From: QHXQ01 sp036389375 | Lineage (GTDB): Bacteria > Acidobacteriota > Blastocatellia > Pyrinomonadales > Pyrinomonadaceae | Direction: 5' to 3' | Length of the DNA stretch: 55,681 nucleotides | Assembly (NCBI GenBank): GCA_036389375.1 | Contig: DASVQA010000074.1 | Span: 1-55,681 of the forward strand | Shown: in pieces, positions 1-8,232 of the stretch | How positions within the stretch are numbered: the first letter of the stretch is position 1 | Layout: each line of letters starts with the position of its first letter | Position numbers and translations under genes: made by a program | The notes under the pieces: model-generated | What the model was told of the DNA's origin: nothing | Database searches by the model: none | The model's input: the letters and a program-made list of their open reading frames with translations, nothing else

Positions 1-418
1 GCCCCACGGTCGCCGTCTGCGTCTGTAGTAGTTCGCCGCCGGCGCCCGTAATCGTCACCGTCTCGTTCGCGCCACCGATCTCTAGTTGCGCTTTGAGACT
101 CGACGGCGTGCCGGCGTTGACGACCACATCCTTCAAGACCAAAGTCTTGAAGCCTTGCGTCGCCGTGATCGTCACCGTGTAGGTGCCGGCCGGCGCTTGT
201 GGAATTGTGAAAGTTCCGTCGTCAGAGGTGGTGGTCGTTAATTCCTGCCCCGTCGCATTATTCTTGGCAACGACGGCCGCGCCGGCGACGAGCGCACTAC
301 CTGGGTCGGTGACTGTGCCGGTCAGAGTGCCGGTGGTGGACACCTGCCCGTGGACGAAGACGCCGCCTGCAATCAGCAGGGCACAGACGACGAACGTCCT
401 AAACAAAGCTTGCTTCAT
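1..418 (-). CDS. Oar-like TonB-dependent receptor, N-terminal part (cut by window edge)
   Basis: The gene reads leftward off the window, so only about 139 N-terminal residues are visible. It starts with a Sec signal peptide: MKQALFR, a hydrophobic stretch (VVCALLIAGGVFV), then HGQ. A carboxypeptidase-regulatory-like (CarboxypepD_reg) Ig-type domain follows, with the landmarks GTLTGTVTDPGSALV, GTFTIPQAPAGTYTV and GFKTL. In Acidobacteriota this arrangement normally precedes a plug and an outer-membrane beta-barrel of about 1,000 residues. The start is backed by a strong ribosome binding site (GGAGGAG, 7 nt before the ATG). The head resembles that of the full-length receptor at 38.7-42.1 kb in layout. 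The barrel itself is not seen, so the family call is inferred from the head alone. Confidence 0.8.
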   Translation of the reverse strand, partial: MKQALFRTFVVCALLIAGGVFVHGQVSTTGTLTGTVTDPGSALVAGAAVVAKNNATGQELTTTTSDDGTFTIPQAPAGTYTVTITATQGFKTLVLKDVVVNAGTPSSLKAQLEIGGANETVTITGAGGELLQTQTATVG

Positions 419-794
419 GGTGGAACTCCTCCGAATGTGTGTAGTGGATAGTCTCCCGCTTGTTCTTTCTTGCGTTGGTGGACTCGGAACCCGAACCTGC
501 TTGCTCGTTCAAAAACTTAAGAGGAGCTGGGACTGTATTAATACGGAAGGAGCGGAAATCTAACTACGGCCCTTACTTTATGAAGCACTGAATTGCTTAG
601 GAAGTGCAGATGACCAAACCGCGAGGGTAGGTGGATTTAAATTCAGGCAAGCATAGTGCCAACTTGCCGGATACCGGGACGCGGTTAAAAACCCCAAGTT
701 AACTAAGTATTTCGAGGTTAAGCAGGCGGCAGCGGGCAACGAATTTCCATTTTTATGGATTTCCGATTTAAATTTCTGGAAGGGTTTGCGCCTG
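419..794. other. Intergenic region upstream of the Oar-like receptor
   Basis: These 376 bases separate the start of the left-edge receptor from the end of the DUF512 gene, both on the minus strand. The stretch is more AT-rich than its surroundings and contains a direct repeat of GATTTAAATT near 634 and 767. A short TCCAT-tttt-ATGGA hairpin lies near 746-760. The ribosome binding site of the receptor gene is at its left end. The minus-strand promoter presumably lies here, but no convincing -35/-10 pair stands out. Open frames in the region have no coding character. Confidence 0.5.
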
Positions 795-2135
795 CTAAGA
801 AAGTAGCAAGCGTGTAAGGCCGGCCAGATCGAGCGCATGCAGGGGCAGGCTCAGCCGCTCCTGTAATTCAGCGTGGGTCGTGCCGTCGAGCATGATCGCC
901 TCGTCGCTCTTGAAAGCGACGCTTGGTACGATAACGAATTCACCTTTGATCTTGGCGCGTGCTTTGAGCAGGCACGCGCCGGTCATCAAGCCGGCGACGA
1001 CGATCTCCGAACCGAAATAATCGTTCTCGACTGCGGCGACGTGCAGGCGCGTCCCGAAGCGTTCGTTCAAGCGCCCGAGGAGTTCGCGCAAGACGGGGGC
1101 AAAGAGTGCGCCGGTCATGATCGTGCCGTTTAATTTGGCCGGCTGCATGGGCGGGCGGCGCTCAAGTTTGCGCCAGAGTCGGGCGAACTCTTCATAGAAC
1201 GAACGCACCATGCCGACGCCGTCTTCGATCTGTGGATAGTCGCCGTAGTGTCTGCGCGTGGGCACGGGGCGGCCGGCGCGCAGGTAAATCTCATCGCCGA
1301 GAAAAGCGAAGGTTGTGCCGAGCCGCGCACGCAGTTCGCGCTGCACAGGTTTTAGTTCATTGATGGTGCGGCGGCAGAACTCAGGGGTGACGGGCGTGAG
1401 GCGCGCGTCTGTGTTGTAGCGCGTCAGACCTAAAGGCACGATGGCGACGCTCTTGATGCGCGGATACTCGGCTGCGAGGTCGCTGATCGTGCGGCGCAGA
1501 ATTTCGCCGTCGTTGATGTCTGGACACAAGACGACTTGCGCGTGCAGTTCGATGCCGGCATCGAGCAACCGGCGCAGCTTCTCGTCAATGTCGGCGCGTT
1601 CGCGGTCTATGCCGAGCAGGTAAGCGCGCACTTCCGGGTCAGTCGCATGAACGGAGACGTATTGCGGCGTGAGCCTTTGTTCGATGATGCGCTGCATCTC
1701 GTCTTCGGTGATCGAGGTGAGCGTGGTGTAGTTACCGTAGAGGAACGAGAGGCGTATGTCTTCGTCGCGGACAAAGAGCGACTTGCGCGCGTCGGGTGGA
1801 TTGCCTTTGCAGAAACAGAACAGGCATTCGTTGGCACACTGGCGCGGCACGATCTGTTCAAACTCAAGACCGAAGTCTTCGCCCTCCGCGCGCTCCAACT
1901 CAATTTCCCACTCCTCGCCGCTCGCCTTGCGCACGAAGAAGGTCAACTCGGTTTCGCCGCCCGTCAGGAAACGAAAATCGAGATAGTCGCGGACTGTCCG
2001 CCCGTTGATCTTGATGATACGGTCGCCGGTCTCAAGTTCAAGTTCGGCGGCCAGACTTTCGGGCGCAACCTCGGCGATCAGCACGCCGCGCCGACGAATC
2101 TGGTTAACAGCCGGTTCTACAGCAAACTCGTACAT
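795..2135 (-). CDS. DUF512 family Fe-S protein with N-terminal PDZ domain
   Basis: This 446-residue protein has the family layout. A PDZ-like domain spans residues 15-75 (RRGVLIAEVAP, LETGDRIIKING). A cysteine cluster CxxxCxxCxC follows at residues 100-109 (C100, C104, C107, C109), then a radical-SAM-like barrel region, and a C-terminal DUF512 domain (NGTIMTGALFAPVL, VENDYFGSEIVVAGLMTG). The cysteines suggest an iron-sulfur cluster. The biochemical role of the family is not established. The start has a good ribosome binding site (GGAAGAG, 5 nt before ATG). The gene lies 229 bp downstream of ald on the same strand. In Firmicutes relatives often sit beside the GTPase gene der, which is not seen here. 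Confidence 0.9.
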   Translation of the reverse strand: MYEFAVEPAVNQIRRRGVLIAEVAPESLAAELELETGDRIIKINGRTVRDYLDFRFLTGGETELTFFVRKASGEEWEIELERAEGEDFGLEFEQIVPRQCANECLFCFCKGNPPDARKSLFVRDEDIRLSFLYGNYTTLTSITEDEMQRIIEQRLTPQYVSVHATDPEVRAYLLGIDRERADIDEKLRRLLDAGIELHAQVVLCPDINDGEILRRTISDLAAEYPRIKSVAIVPLGLTRYNTDARLTPVTPEFCRRTINELKPVQRELRARLGTTFAFLGDEIYLRAGRPVPTRRHYGDYPQIEDGVGMVRSFYEEFARLWRKLERRPPMQPAKLNGTIMTGALFAPVLRELLGRLNERFGTRLHVAAVENDYFGSEIVVAGLMTGACLLKARAKIKGEFVIVPSVAFKSDEAIMLDGTTHAELQERLSLPLHALDLAGLTRLLLS

Positions 2136-2264
2136 CGCAACTCTTCCACTAAAGCAAACCCTGTAGGACGAGAAATTGTGCCATTAATCAACCGGACAGT
2201 ATCGCCCATGACAGCGCCGGATTCAACTCGCGCGAAGATCGCGAAACTGCGTGCAAACAAAGAA

Positions 2265-2327
2265 ACACGAAGCGAAACGAAAGGGATCAGCGGCGGTTTG
2301 ATCTTATCCTTCGGGGTCGCTTCGTGT
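2265..2327. other. Inverted repeat downstream of ald
   Basis: A perfect 11-bp inverted repeat (ACACGAAGCGA at 2265-2275, its complement at 2317-2327) with a 41-nt loop lies between the end of ald and the start of the DUF512 gene. It could fold in the ald 3' region. There is no clean T-run on the minus strand, so calling it a terminator is only a guess. Confidence 0.35.
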
Positions 2328-2364
2328 GGCTTCGTGGTTAAAGCTTTGCCGTCGGGTTGTTGGC

Positions 2365-3510
2365 TTAAGCGCCGATTGCGCTCGTACTGCTTGTGCCGCC
2401 GAGCATGTCATCGAGCGCTGTGTATTCAAGCCCCTGCGCGACGGCCACAGCCTCATAAGTCAGCTTGCCTGCGTAGGTGTTCACGCCCTCTTTCAAACCC
2501 GGATCGCTTGCGACCGCTTCAAGGAAACCCTTGTTGGCAAGTTTCAAGACGTAAGGCAGCGTCGCGTTGGTGAGCGCGAAGGTGGAGGTGCGCGGCACTG
2601 CGCCCGGCATGTTGGCGACGCAGTAGTGCAGCACGCCTTCGACGTAGTAGGTCGGCTCGCTGTGCGTCGTCGGGTGCGTCGTCTCGATGCAGCCGCCCTG
2701 ATCGACCGCCACGTCCACGATGACCGCGCCGTTCGGCACGTCCTTGAGCATCCCGCGCGTGACCAACTTCGGTGCGGCTGCGCCGGGCACGAGCACCGCG
2801 CCAATGATCAGGTCGGCTTGCGAGATGGCGTCGTGGATCATGTAGGCGCTTGAGGCGAGCGTGGAGATTTTCGTCAAGAAGATGTCGTCTAGCTCGCGTA
2901 AGCGATCCAGATTGTTATCAATGATGGTGACGTGCGCGCCCATGCCGACGGCGATCTTGGCGGAGTTTGTCCCGACCACGCCGCCGCCGATAATGACGAC
3001 GCGCGCCGCCGGCACACCCGGCACGCCGCCGAGCAGTATGCCGCGCCCGCCCTGCATCTTCTCAAGATAGTGTGCGCCGACCTGTACGGCCATGCGCCCG
3101 GCGACTTCAGACATCGGCGTCAGGAGCGGCAGCGTCCCCTTGCGATCCGTAATCGTCTCGTAGGCGACGCCCGTGACTTTGCGTTGCAGCAGCGCCTCGG
3201 TCTGCTTCGGGTCGGGCGCGAGATGCAGATAGGTAAAGAGCAGTAAGCCCTCTTTCATGCGCGGATATTCGGGCGCAATCGGCTCTTTCACCTTGACGAT
3301 CATCTCGGCCGCGGCCCAAACGTCGTCCGCCGATTCGATGATCTCTGCGCCGGCGCGTTGGTACAACTCGTTCTCGAAGCCGGAGCCAGCGCCTGCGTCG
3401 CGCTCGACGATCACCTTATGCCCCGCATCCGTCAACGCGCGCACCCCGGCCGGCGTAAGCCCGACGCGATACTCATTGTCTTTGATCTCTTTAGGCAGTC
3501 CGACGAGCAC
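2365..3510 (-). CDS. ald: Alanine dehydrogenase
   Basis: This 381-residue enzyme interconverts L-alanine and pyruvate plus ammonia with NAD+. The N-terminal motif GLPKEIKDNEYRVGLTP contains the substrate-binding arginine. KVKEP carries the conserved lysine, YLHLAPD the catalytic histidine, and VVIIGGGVVGTNSAK is the NAD-binding Rossmann loop. DVAVDQGGCIETTHPTTH is a family signature holding the catalytic aspartate. Length matches the family. The start codon is GTG at 3510, fixed by a strong ribosome binding site (GAGGAGG, 8 nt upstream). The aldehyde dehydrogenase gene lies upstream on the same strand, 147 bp away. A shared transcript is possible, but no shared pathway is evident. Confidence 0.97.
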   Translation of the reverse strand: MLVGLPKEIKDNEYRVGLTPAGVRALTDAGHKVIVERDAGAGSGFENELYQRAGAEIIESADDVWAAAEMIVKVKEPIAPEYPRMKEGLLLFTYLHLAPDPKQTEALLQRKVTGVAYETITDRKGTLPLLTPMSEVAGRMAVQVGAHYLEKMQGGRGILLGGVPGVPAARVVIIGGGVVGTNSAKIAVGMGAHVTIIDNNLDRLRELDDIFLTKISTLASSAYMIHDAISQADLIIGAVLVPGAAAPKLVTRGMLKDVPNGAVIVDVAVDQGGCIETTHPTTHSEPTYYVEGVLHYCVANMPGAVPRTSTFALTNATLPYVLKLANKGFLEAVASDPGLKEGVNTYAGKLTYEAVAVAQGLEYTALDDMLGGTSSTSAIGA

Positions 3511-3657
3511 TTTTCGCGCCTCCTCGTGTCAGTTTTGTCGGGAGTTCAAACGCACGGACATAAGCCGGGATCGATCCAGATCACGCCCGCCGTAGTCTGA
3601 ACAGCGATCAGGTTGGCTTGCCGGCGGCGACTAAGTTCGACTTGGCCGCCTGCGCGC

Positions 3658-5226
3658 TTATTCAAAATTCACTTCGTCAATCTGTGCGCGTTGCAGCTTG
3701 CCGCTATAGTCAACGTAGATCGACTTCCACTCGGTAAAGATGTCGAGCACCTGCGTGCCGGCTTCGCGGTGGCCGTTGCCGGTGGCTTTCGTGCCGCCGA
3801 AAGGCAGGTGGACTTCCGCACCGATGGTCGAGGAGTTGACGTAGAAGATGCCGGTGTACATGTCGTTCATCGCGCGGAAGGCGCGGTTTACGTCCTGCGT
3901 GTAGATGGACGCGGACAGACCATAGCGCACACCGTTGGCGATCTCGACAGCTTCCTCTAATGAATTTGTCGGAATCACGGCGGTGACGGGGCCGAAGATC
4001 TCTTCCTGCGCGATCCGCATGTCGGGCGCAACGTTGGTGAAGACGGTCGGCTCGATAAAGTAGCCGTTGGCGTACGCGCCTTTGTCGAGGCGTTGGCCGC
4101 CGCAGGCGAGTGTCGCGCCGTCTTCGCGCTGCCCCGTTTCGATGTACCCCATGATCTTGTGCGCGGCGGCGGCGTTAATCACCGGGCCTACGTCGGTCTT
4201 CGGGTCTGCGCCGTCGCCGACGCGCATGGCACGCGCACGTTCGACGAGTTGCTGCGCGAATTTCTTATAGACCTTCTTGTGGACGACGACGCGCGACGAG
4301 GCCGTGCAACGCTGTCCCGAAGTGCCGAACGCGCCCCAGAGCGTGCCCTCGATGGCGAGGTCAATGTCCGCGTCCTCCATCACCATGATCACGTTTTTGC
4401 CGCCCAGTTCGAGCGAGCAGATGGCGTTGCGGTCGGCGCACGCAGAGGCGATGATGCGCCCCGTCTCGGTTGAGCCGGTGAAGGAGATGAGCCGCACGTC
4501 GCGGTGTTCGACCAGAGCTTTACCGGCCGGTTCGCCATAGCCCGTCACGACGTTGACGACGCCTGCGGGCACGCCCGCCTCTTCGCACGCCTTGACGAGA
4601 TTGATGGTCGAGAGCGGCGTGTCTTCCGCCGGTTTGATAACGACGGTGTTGCCGCATACCAGCGCGGGGATCAGTTTCCACGAAGGGATCGCCATCGGGA
4701 AGTTCCACGGCGTAATCAGCCCGCACAAACCGACGGGTTGGCGCACGCACATGGCAAACTTGTCGGGCATCTCGGCGGGCGTGGTGTAGCCGTGCAAGCG
4801 CCGCCCTTCGCCTGCGGTGTAGAAGGTGCAGTCAATCGCCTCCTGCACGTCGCCGCCCGTCTCCTTCAAGACTTTGCCCATCTCGCGCGTCATCTCGGCG
4901 GCGAAACGGTCTTTGTTACGGATGAGGATGTCGCCCAGCCGGAAGAGAATTTCGGCCCGGCGCGGCGCGGGCAGACGCTTCCACCCGTCGGCCGCCGTGC
5001 GGGCGGCACTGACGGCGCGCAGCACGTCTTCAGCGGTCGAGAGCGCAAAGCGCCCGACCACGTCGCGCGTGTCGGCCGGGTTGACGTTCTCGAAGAACTC
5101 GCCCGACGCGCTTCTGACCCACTCGCCGCCGATGTAGTTGTAATAGGTCTTGACGGATTCACGCGCGCCGCTTGCGCGCCCGTGCTTCTTCGCCTGCTTG
5201 TTGAGAGCCTTTTTCGCCTGAGCCAT
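3658..5226 (-). CDS. NAD(P)-dependent aldehyde dehydrogenase
   Basis: This 522-residue protein is a complete ALDH-superfamily enzyme oxidising an aldehyde to an acid. Visible motifs in order are TPWNFPMAIPSWK (cofactor site), SFTGSTETGR (nucleotide-binding loop), LELGGKN (general-base glutamate), GTSGQRCTASSRV (catalytic cysteine) and EEIFGPV. The GQRCTA variant and the PFGGTKATGNGHREAG end resemble the semialdehyde dehydrogenases (alpha-ketoglutarate semialdehyde or aminoadipate semialdehyde types), but the substrate cannot be fixed from sequence. The N-terminus has a roughly 25-residue lysine-rich extension before VKTYYNYIGGEW. The ribosome binding site is weak. A heptad-type inverted repeat lies immediately upstream. 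Confidence 0.93.
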   Translation of the reverse strand: MAQAKKALNKQAKKHGRASGARESVKTYYNYIGGEWVRSASGEFFENVNPADTRDVVGRFALSTAEDVLRAVSAARTAADGWKRLPAPRRAEILFRLGDILIRNKDRFAAEMTREMGKVLKETGGDVQEAIDCTFYTAGEGRRLHGYTTPAEMPDKFAMCVRQPVGLCGLITPWNFPMAIPSWKLIPALVCGNTVVIKPAEDTPLSTINLVKACEEAGVPAGVVNVVTGYGEPAGKALVEHRDVRLISFTGSTETGRIIASACADRNAICSLELGGKNVIMVMEDADIDLAIEGTLWGAFGTSGQRCTASSRVVVHKKVYKKFAQQLVERARAMRVGDGADPKTDVGPVINAAAAHKIMGYIETGQREDGATLACGGQRLDKGAYANGYFIEPTVFTNVAPDMRIAQEEIFGPVTAVIPTNSLEEAVEIANGVRYGLSASIYTQDVNRAFRAMNDMYTGIFYVNSSTIGAEVHLPFGGTKATGNGHREAGTQVLDIFTEWKSIYVDYSGKLQRAQIDEVNFE

Positions 5227-5233
5227 AAAAAGA

Positions 5234-5326
5234 TTGTCCGTAGTCGGTTGCCCGTTGTCAGTTGTTCAAGCTTCGTGCGGTCACTCACTCGCGCAACAGC
5301 AACAATGGCGAACTGACTACGGACAA
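5234..5326. repeat. Intergenic inverted repeat built of degenerate 7-nt units
   Basis: The element sits between the HtrA gene and the aldehyde dehydrogenase gene, both on the minus strand. The left arm reads as heptamers TTGTCCG, TAGTCGG, TTGCCCG, TTGTCAG, TTGTTCA. The right side reads GAACTGA, CTACGGA, CAACGGA. The outermost 12 bp (5234-5245 with 5315-5326) pair perfectly and the rest imperfectly, giving a long hairpin in RNA. It resembles the elements near 8.2, 10.1 and 52.0 kb in design but not in exact sequence. Confidence 0.7.
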
Positions 5327-5335
5327 CGGACAGTG

Positions 5336-6919
5336 TTATTGATAGGTGAACTGCACGATGCCCTTGGTGATGCGCCCGTTATATAGATAAGAGACCTGCA
5401 TCACGACGGCATCACCGGCTTTGAGATTGCTGACGATGCGCTCGAAATCGGCGAGCGCGGCGACGGGCACGCGGTTGACGCGCTCGATCACGTAGTCTTC
5501 GCGCAAACCCGCATCGGCCGCCAAGCCGCCCGGATCAACTTCGGTGACGAGCAACCCGCGCACGCCGCGCAGGTTCTTCTCGTTCGCCAGCACGTTCGTC
5601 AACTCGCTCAACTTCACGCCCAGCACGGGCCGGATGACGGCCGAGCCGCCCGGCTTCTCTTTCGGCGTCGCGTCGGGTGTGCTGGCCGGTTTGGGCCGCA
5701 CCTCTGTGATCGGCGGGCGCTCGCCGACGGCGACGCTGACGGTGTGGCGTTCGAGTTTGTTGTTCACGTCGCGCAGGTACGTGAGTTGGATGGTCTGGCC
5801 GACGGGCGTGCTGGCGACCTTGCTGATCAAGTCCTGCGAGCCTGTAACGGGCTGACCGTTGAACTCCACGACGATGTCGCCCGCCTGCATGCCGGCCTTG
5901 CTGGCCGGGCCTTCGCGCACGTCTGTAATGATCGCGCCCTTCGCGTCCGGCAGCGCATAGACGCGCGCAAACTCAGGTTTGACCGAGTCGAGCAGCACGC
6001 CGAGATAGCCGCGCCGGACGCGATGCGTGTCGCCGGTCAGTTGGCGATAGACGAACGCGGCATCGTTTGACGGCAGGGCAAAGCCGATACCGTTGTAGTC
6101 GCCGGTCGTGGTGGCGATCTGCGAGTTGATGCCGATCACGTCGCCGTGCATGTTGACGAGCGGGCCGCCGGAGTTGCCACGATTGATGGCGGCGTCGGTC
6201 TGTAGGAAGTGCTGGAAGTTGGTCGAGGCGAGCGTCGTGCGCTCGCGCGTCGAGATGATGCCGGCGGTGACGGTCTGATCCAGACCGAAGGGCGAACCGA
6301 CCGCCAAGACCCAATCGCCCACCTGCACGTCGTCCGAGTTGCCGAGCCTGACGGTCGGCAGATCGCGGCGCGCGTCAACTTTAACGACCGCCACATCCGT
6401 CTCTTCATCCTGCCCGACGACCGTGCCGACAAGTTCCTCGCCCGATTGCAGACGCACCTTGATGCGCGTCGCGTCTTCGATGACGTGCTGATTGGTGAGA
6501 ATGTAGCCTTTCGCATCCACGATGAAGCCGCTGCCGACGCCGCGCGCAGGCTGGCGCATGTGCTTGCGGAACATCTCCATGAGCGGATTGTCGTTCGAGT
6601 TGCCGTCCTTGTCGTCCTGATCAGCACTATCGTCCTTGTCCGCCACTTGCGGCGCGGAGATCGTGTCAATGTTGACGACCGCCGGCTCGACGCGCTTTGC
6701 GATTTCGGCGAACGAAGCAGACAAAGCTTCCGGCGCGCGCGCCACCTGCTCGGCGCGCGCGCCCTCGTTCTGCGCCACGGCCGGCCGCCCCGCGAGCAGC
6801 GCACCGACGCCGACGCCGACCACCAGACACGTAACGGCTAACGCCGCGATCCAGACACGCAGCCGGCGCAGCAGAGCGCGCTCCGCTTCATTCGTTTCGC
6901 CTTTGGGAAGTTGATACAT
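5336..6919 (-). CDS. HtrA/DegP-type serine protease with two PDZ domains
   Basis: This membrane-anchored periplasmic protease of 527 residues handles misfolded envelope proteins. A signal anchor covers residues 22-45 (VWIAALAVTCLVVGVGVGALL). The trypsin-like domain shows the full triad: His in LTNQHVIED (about 145), Asp in ETDVAVVKVD (about 175) and Ser in GNSGGPLV (about 250). Two PDZ domains follow (RRGYLGVLLD, then RPVLGVKLSE to VSYLYNGR). An acidic, Asn-rich linker (ADKDDSADQDDKDGNSND) lies ahead of the protease core. The chosen ATG at 6919 follows AAGGTGG by 11 nt. A GTG at 6934 in frame would add five residues. The gene appears to stand alone. Confidence 0.95.
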   Translation of the reverse strand: MYQLPKGETNEAERALLRRLRVWIAALAVTCLVVGVGVGALLAGRPAVAQNEGARAEQVARAPEALSASFAEIAKRVEPAVVNIDTISAPQVADKDDSADQDDKDGNSNDNPLMEMFRKHMRQPARGVGSGFIVDAKGYILTNQHVIEDATRIKVRLQSGEELVGTVVGQDEETDVAVVKVDARRDLPTVRLGNSDDVQVGDWVLAVGSPFGLDQTVTAGIISTRERTTLASTNFQHFLQTDAAINRGNSGGPLVNMHGDVIGINSQIATTTGDYNGIGFALPSNDAAFVYRQLTGDTHRVRRGYLGVLLDSVKPEFARVYALPDAKGAIITDVREGPASKAGMQAGDIVVEFNGQPVTGSQDLISKVASTPVGQTIQLTYLRDVNNKLERHTVSVAVGERPPITEVRPKPASTPDATPKEKPGGSAVIRPVLGVKLSELTNVLANEKNLRGVRGLLVTEVDPGGLAADAGLREDYVIERVNRVPVAALADFERIVSNLKAGDAVVMQVSYLYNGRITKGIVQFTYQ

Positions 6920-7145
6920 AAAATCTTTTACCACCTTCTACTTTCCGACCGACCGGGGACGCGGGTGCGCTGGTCTATGCCAGCTTCGCCATTAGTTGTA
7001 CGCCAGAGCCGCCCTCGCTTTTGGGATCGCGCTTTCAGTTTAAGCCACGCTCGCCAGTTGCGCCGAGTATAGCCGAAACCAGCGACGCGCGCCAAAGAAC
7101 AGCAGGCAGCCGGCAGAAAGTTGCGCGTGAGCGCCCGCGCGCCGC
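6920..7145. other. Intergenic region between the HtrA gene and the EamA transporter gene
   Basis: These 226 bases separate two minus-strand genes. They contain the ribosome binding site of the HtrA gene and presumably its promoter. No clear promoter pair, hairpin or coding frame is visible. Confidence 0.4.
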
Positions 7146-8150
7146 TCAAATATCTGAGGGCAGCTCCAACTGCCGGCCTTCTTCCGTCTGTCGCAGACCG
7201 TCTGCCTTGCGCCTGCTGCCCTGCCCCGTCAAGCGCAGTTCCGAGACGACGATGCCTGCGAAGACGAGCGCCGCGCCTACGTAACCGCGCCCGCCCATCC
7301 ATTCGCCCGCGCCGCGCACGGCGACGGCAAACGCGGTCGCAAACACAGGTTCGAGACTAAAGATGATCGCCGCGTGCGTCGCGGACATGCGCGCCTGTCC
7401 CCACGTCCACAGGAAGAAAGCGCCGAGCGTGCCGACGAGCGCGAGATAGACGAGTTGCCACGCGATGCGCCCGTCCCACGCGAGCGGCCGTGCCTCGCGC
7501 ACGAGAAACTGCGGCAGCGCCGACGCCTGCATTGACGCCGCGCCCGCGTGTGCGCCCGCCCACACCAACAGAAAGACGAGCGCCGCCGTCAAGACCTGAA
7601 GCACCGTCAGTTGCCGCACCGCATAGCGCCGCGTGTAGCGACTCATTAAAGTAATGTGCGCGGCGAATAGACCCGTCGCTGCGAGCGTCAACAGATCGCC
7701 TTCGTTGACCGCGCCCGCACCTTGCGGCAACAGAATCAACATGCCGCCGATTGATGCCAGCACGACGCCAATCAGGTTCTCCCGATTCGGCCGCACACGC
7801 AGCATAGCGTAAGCCACGAACGGCACGAGCGGCGTCGTCAAGCCCGTCACAAACGCAGACTTTGACGCAGTCGTGTAAACCTGCCCCGCCGCCTGCAACG
7901 CGAACCCGCTCCCGACCAGCAACCCCAGCACCGCGCCTGCGCGCCACAGCCCCGGCGCGCTGCGCCCGCGCCACAACTCGCGTCCGAACAACAAGAGCAG
8001 CACCAGCGCCGCCAGCCCGAACCGGATCGCCAGATAAGCGACCGGCGGCCAACGTGCGAGGATGTCCTTCGCCATGATGAACGTCGAACCCCAGATGAGC
8101 GTCGTCGTCACCAGCGCCGCGTCGGCCGCGAAATTGGCTCTCAAGCGCAT
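7146..8150 (-). CDS. EamA/DMT-family membrane transporter
   Basis: This 334-residue integral membrane protein has about ten hydrophobic segments in two EamA repeats. The first begins ALVTTTLIWGSTFIMAKDIL, a typical EamA opening. The second ends near THAAIIFSLEPVFATAFAV, the usual EPV motif. Such carriers export or import small metabolites, and the substrate cannot be read from the sequence. The start was placed at ATG 8150 (MRLRANF) because the alternative at 8207 would put the first 19 codons inside a perfect intergenic hairpin. The C-terminal tail of about 28 residues is charged and hydrophilic. Confidence 0.9.
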   Translation of the reverse strand: MRLRANFAADAALVTTTLIWGSTFIMAKDILARWPPVAYLAIRFGLAALVLLLLFGRELWRGRSAPGLWRAGAVLGLLVGSGFALQAAGQVYTTASKSAFVTGLTTPLVPFVAYAMLRVRPNRENLIGVVLASIGGMLILLPQGAGAVNEGDLLTLAATGLFAAHITLMSRYTRRYAVRQLTVLQVLTAALVFLLVWAGAHAGAASMQASALPQFLVREARPLAWDGRIAWQLVYLALVGTLGAFFLWTWGQARMSATHAAIIFSLEPVFATAFAVAVRGAGEWMGGRGYVGAALVFAGIVVSELRLTGQGSRRKADGLRQTEEGRQLELPSDI

Positions 8151-8164
8151 AAAAAAGCAGTGCC

Positions 8165-8223
8165 GATTGCCAAGTGACGAGTTAAGCGCTTGTGCCTGCT
8201 TTGGCACTCGTCACTTGGCAATC
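8165..8223. repeat. Perfect 17-bp inverted repeat, heptad type
   Basis: GATTGCCAAGTGACGAG at 8165-8181 pairs perfectly with 8207-8223 across a 25-nt loop. The right side continues as heptamers CTCGTCA, CTTGGCA, ATCGCCA, CTTGTTC. It lies between the zinc dehydrogenase gene and the EamA transporter gene on the minus strand and could fold into a strong RNA hairpin. There is a short A/T run toward 8151 (TTTTTT on the minus strand), so it may double as a terminator for the upstream gene. Confidence 0.75.
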
Positions 8224-8232
8224 GCCACTTGT

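Noticed and set aside
578..838. 86-codon minus-strand frame after the DUF512 gene
   Set aside because: It overlaps the 3' end of that gene in another frame and lacks a ribosome binding site or conserved pattern.
1536..2573. 345-codon plus-strand frame opposite the DUF512 and ald genes
   Set aside because: It runs antisense across two well-supported genes and shows no domain; long antisense frames are common in GC-rich DNA.
6136..6804. 222-codon minus-strand frame within the HtrA gene
   Set aside because: It is a shifted frame of the protease gene, rich in Arg and Ser, without motifs.
8165..8223. 17-bp perfect inverted repeat considered as insertion-sequence ends
   Set aside because: Only 25 nt separate the arms, no transposase or target duplication is present, and the heptad pattern links it to the other intergenic repeats.
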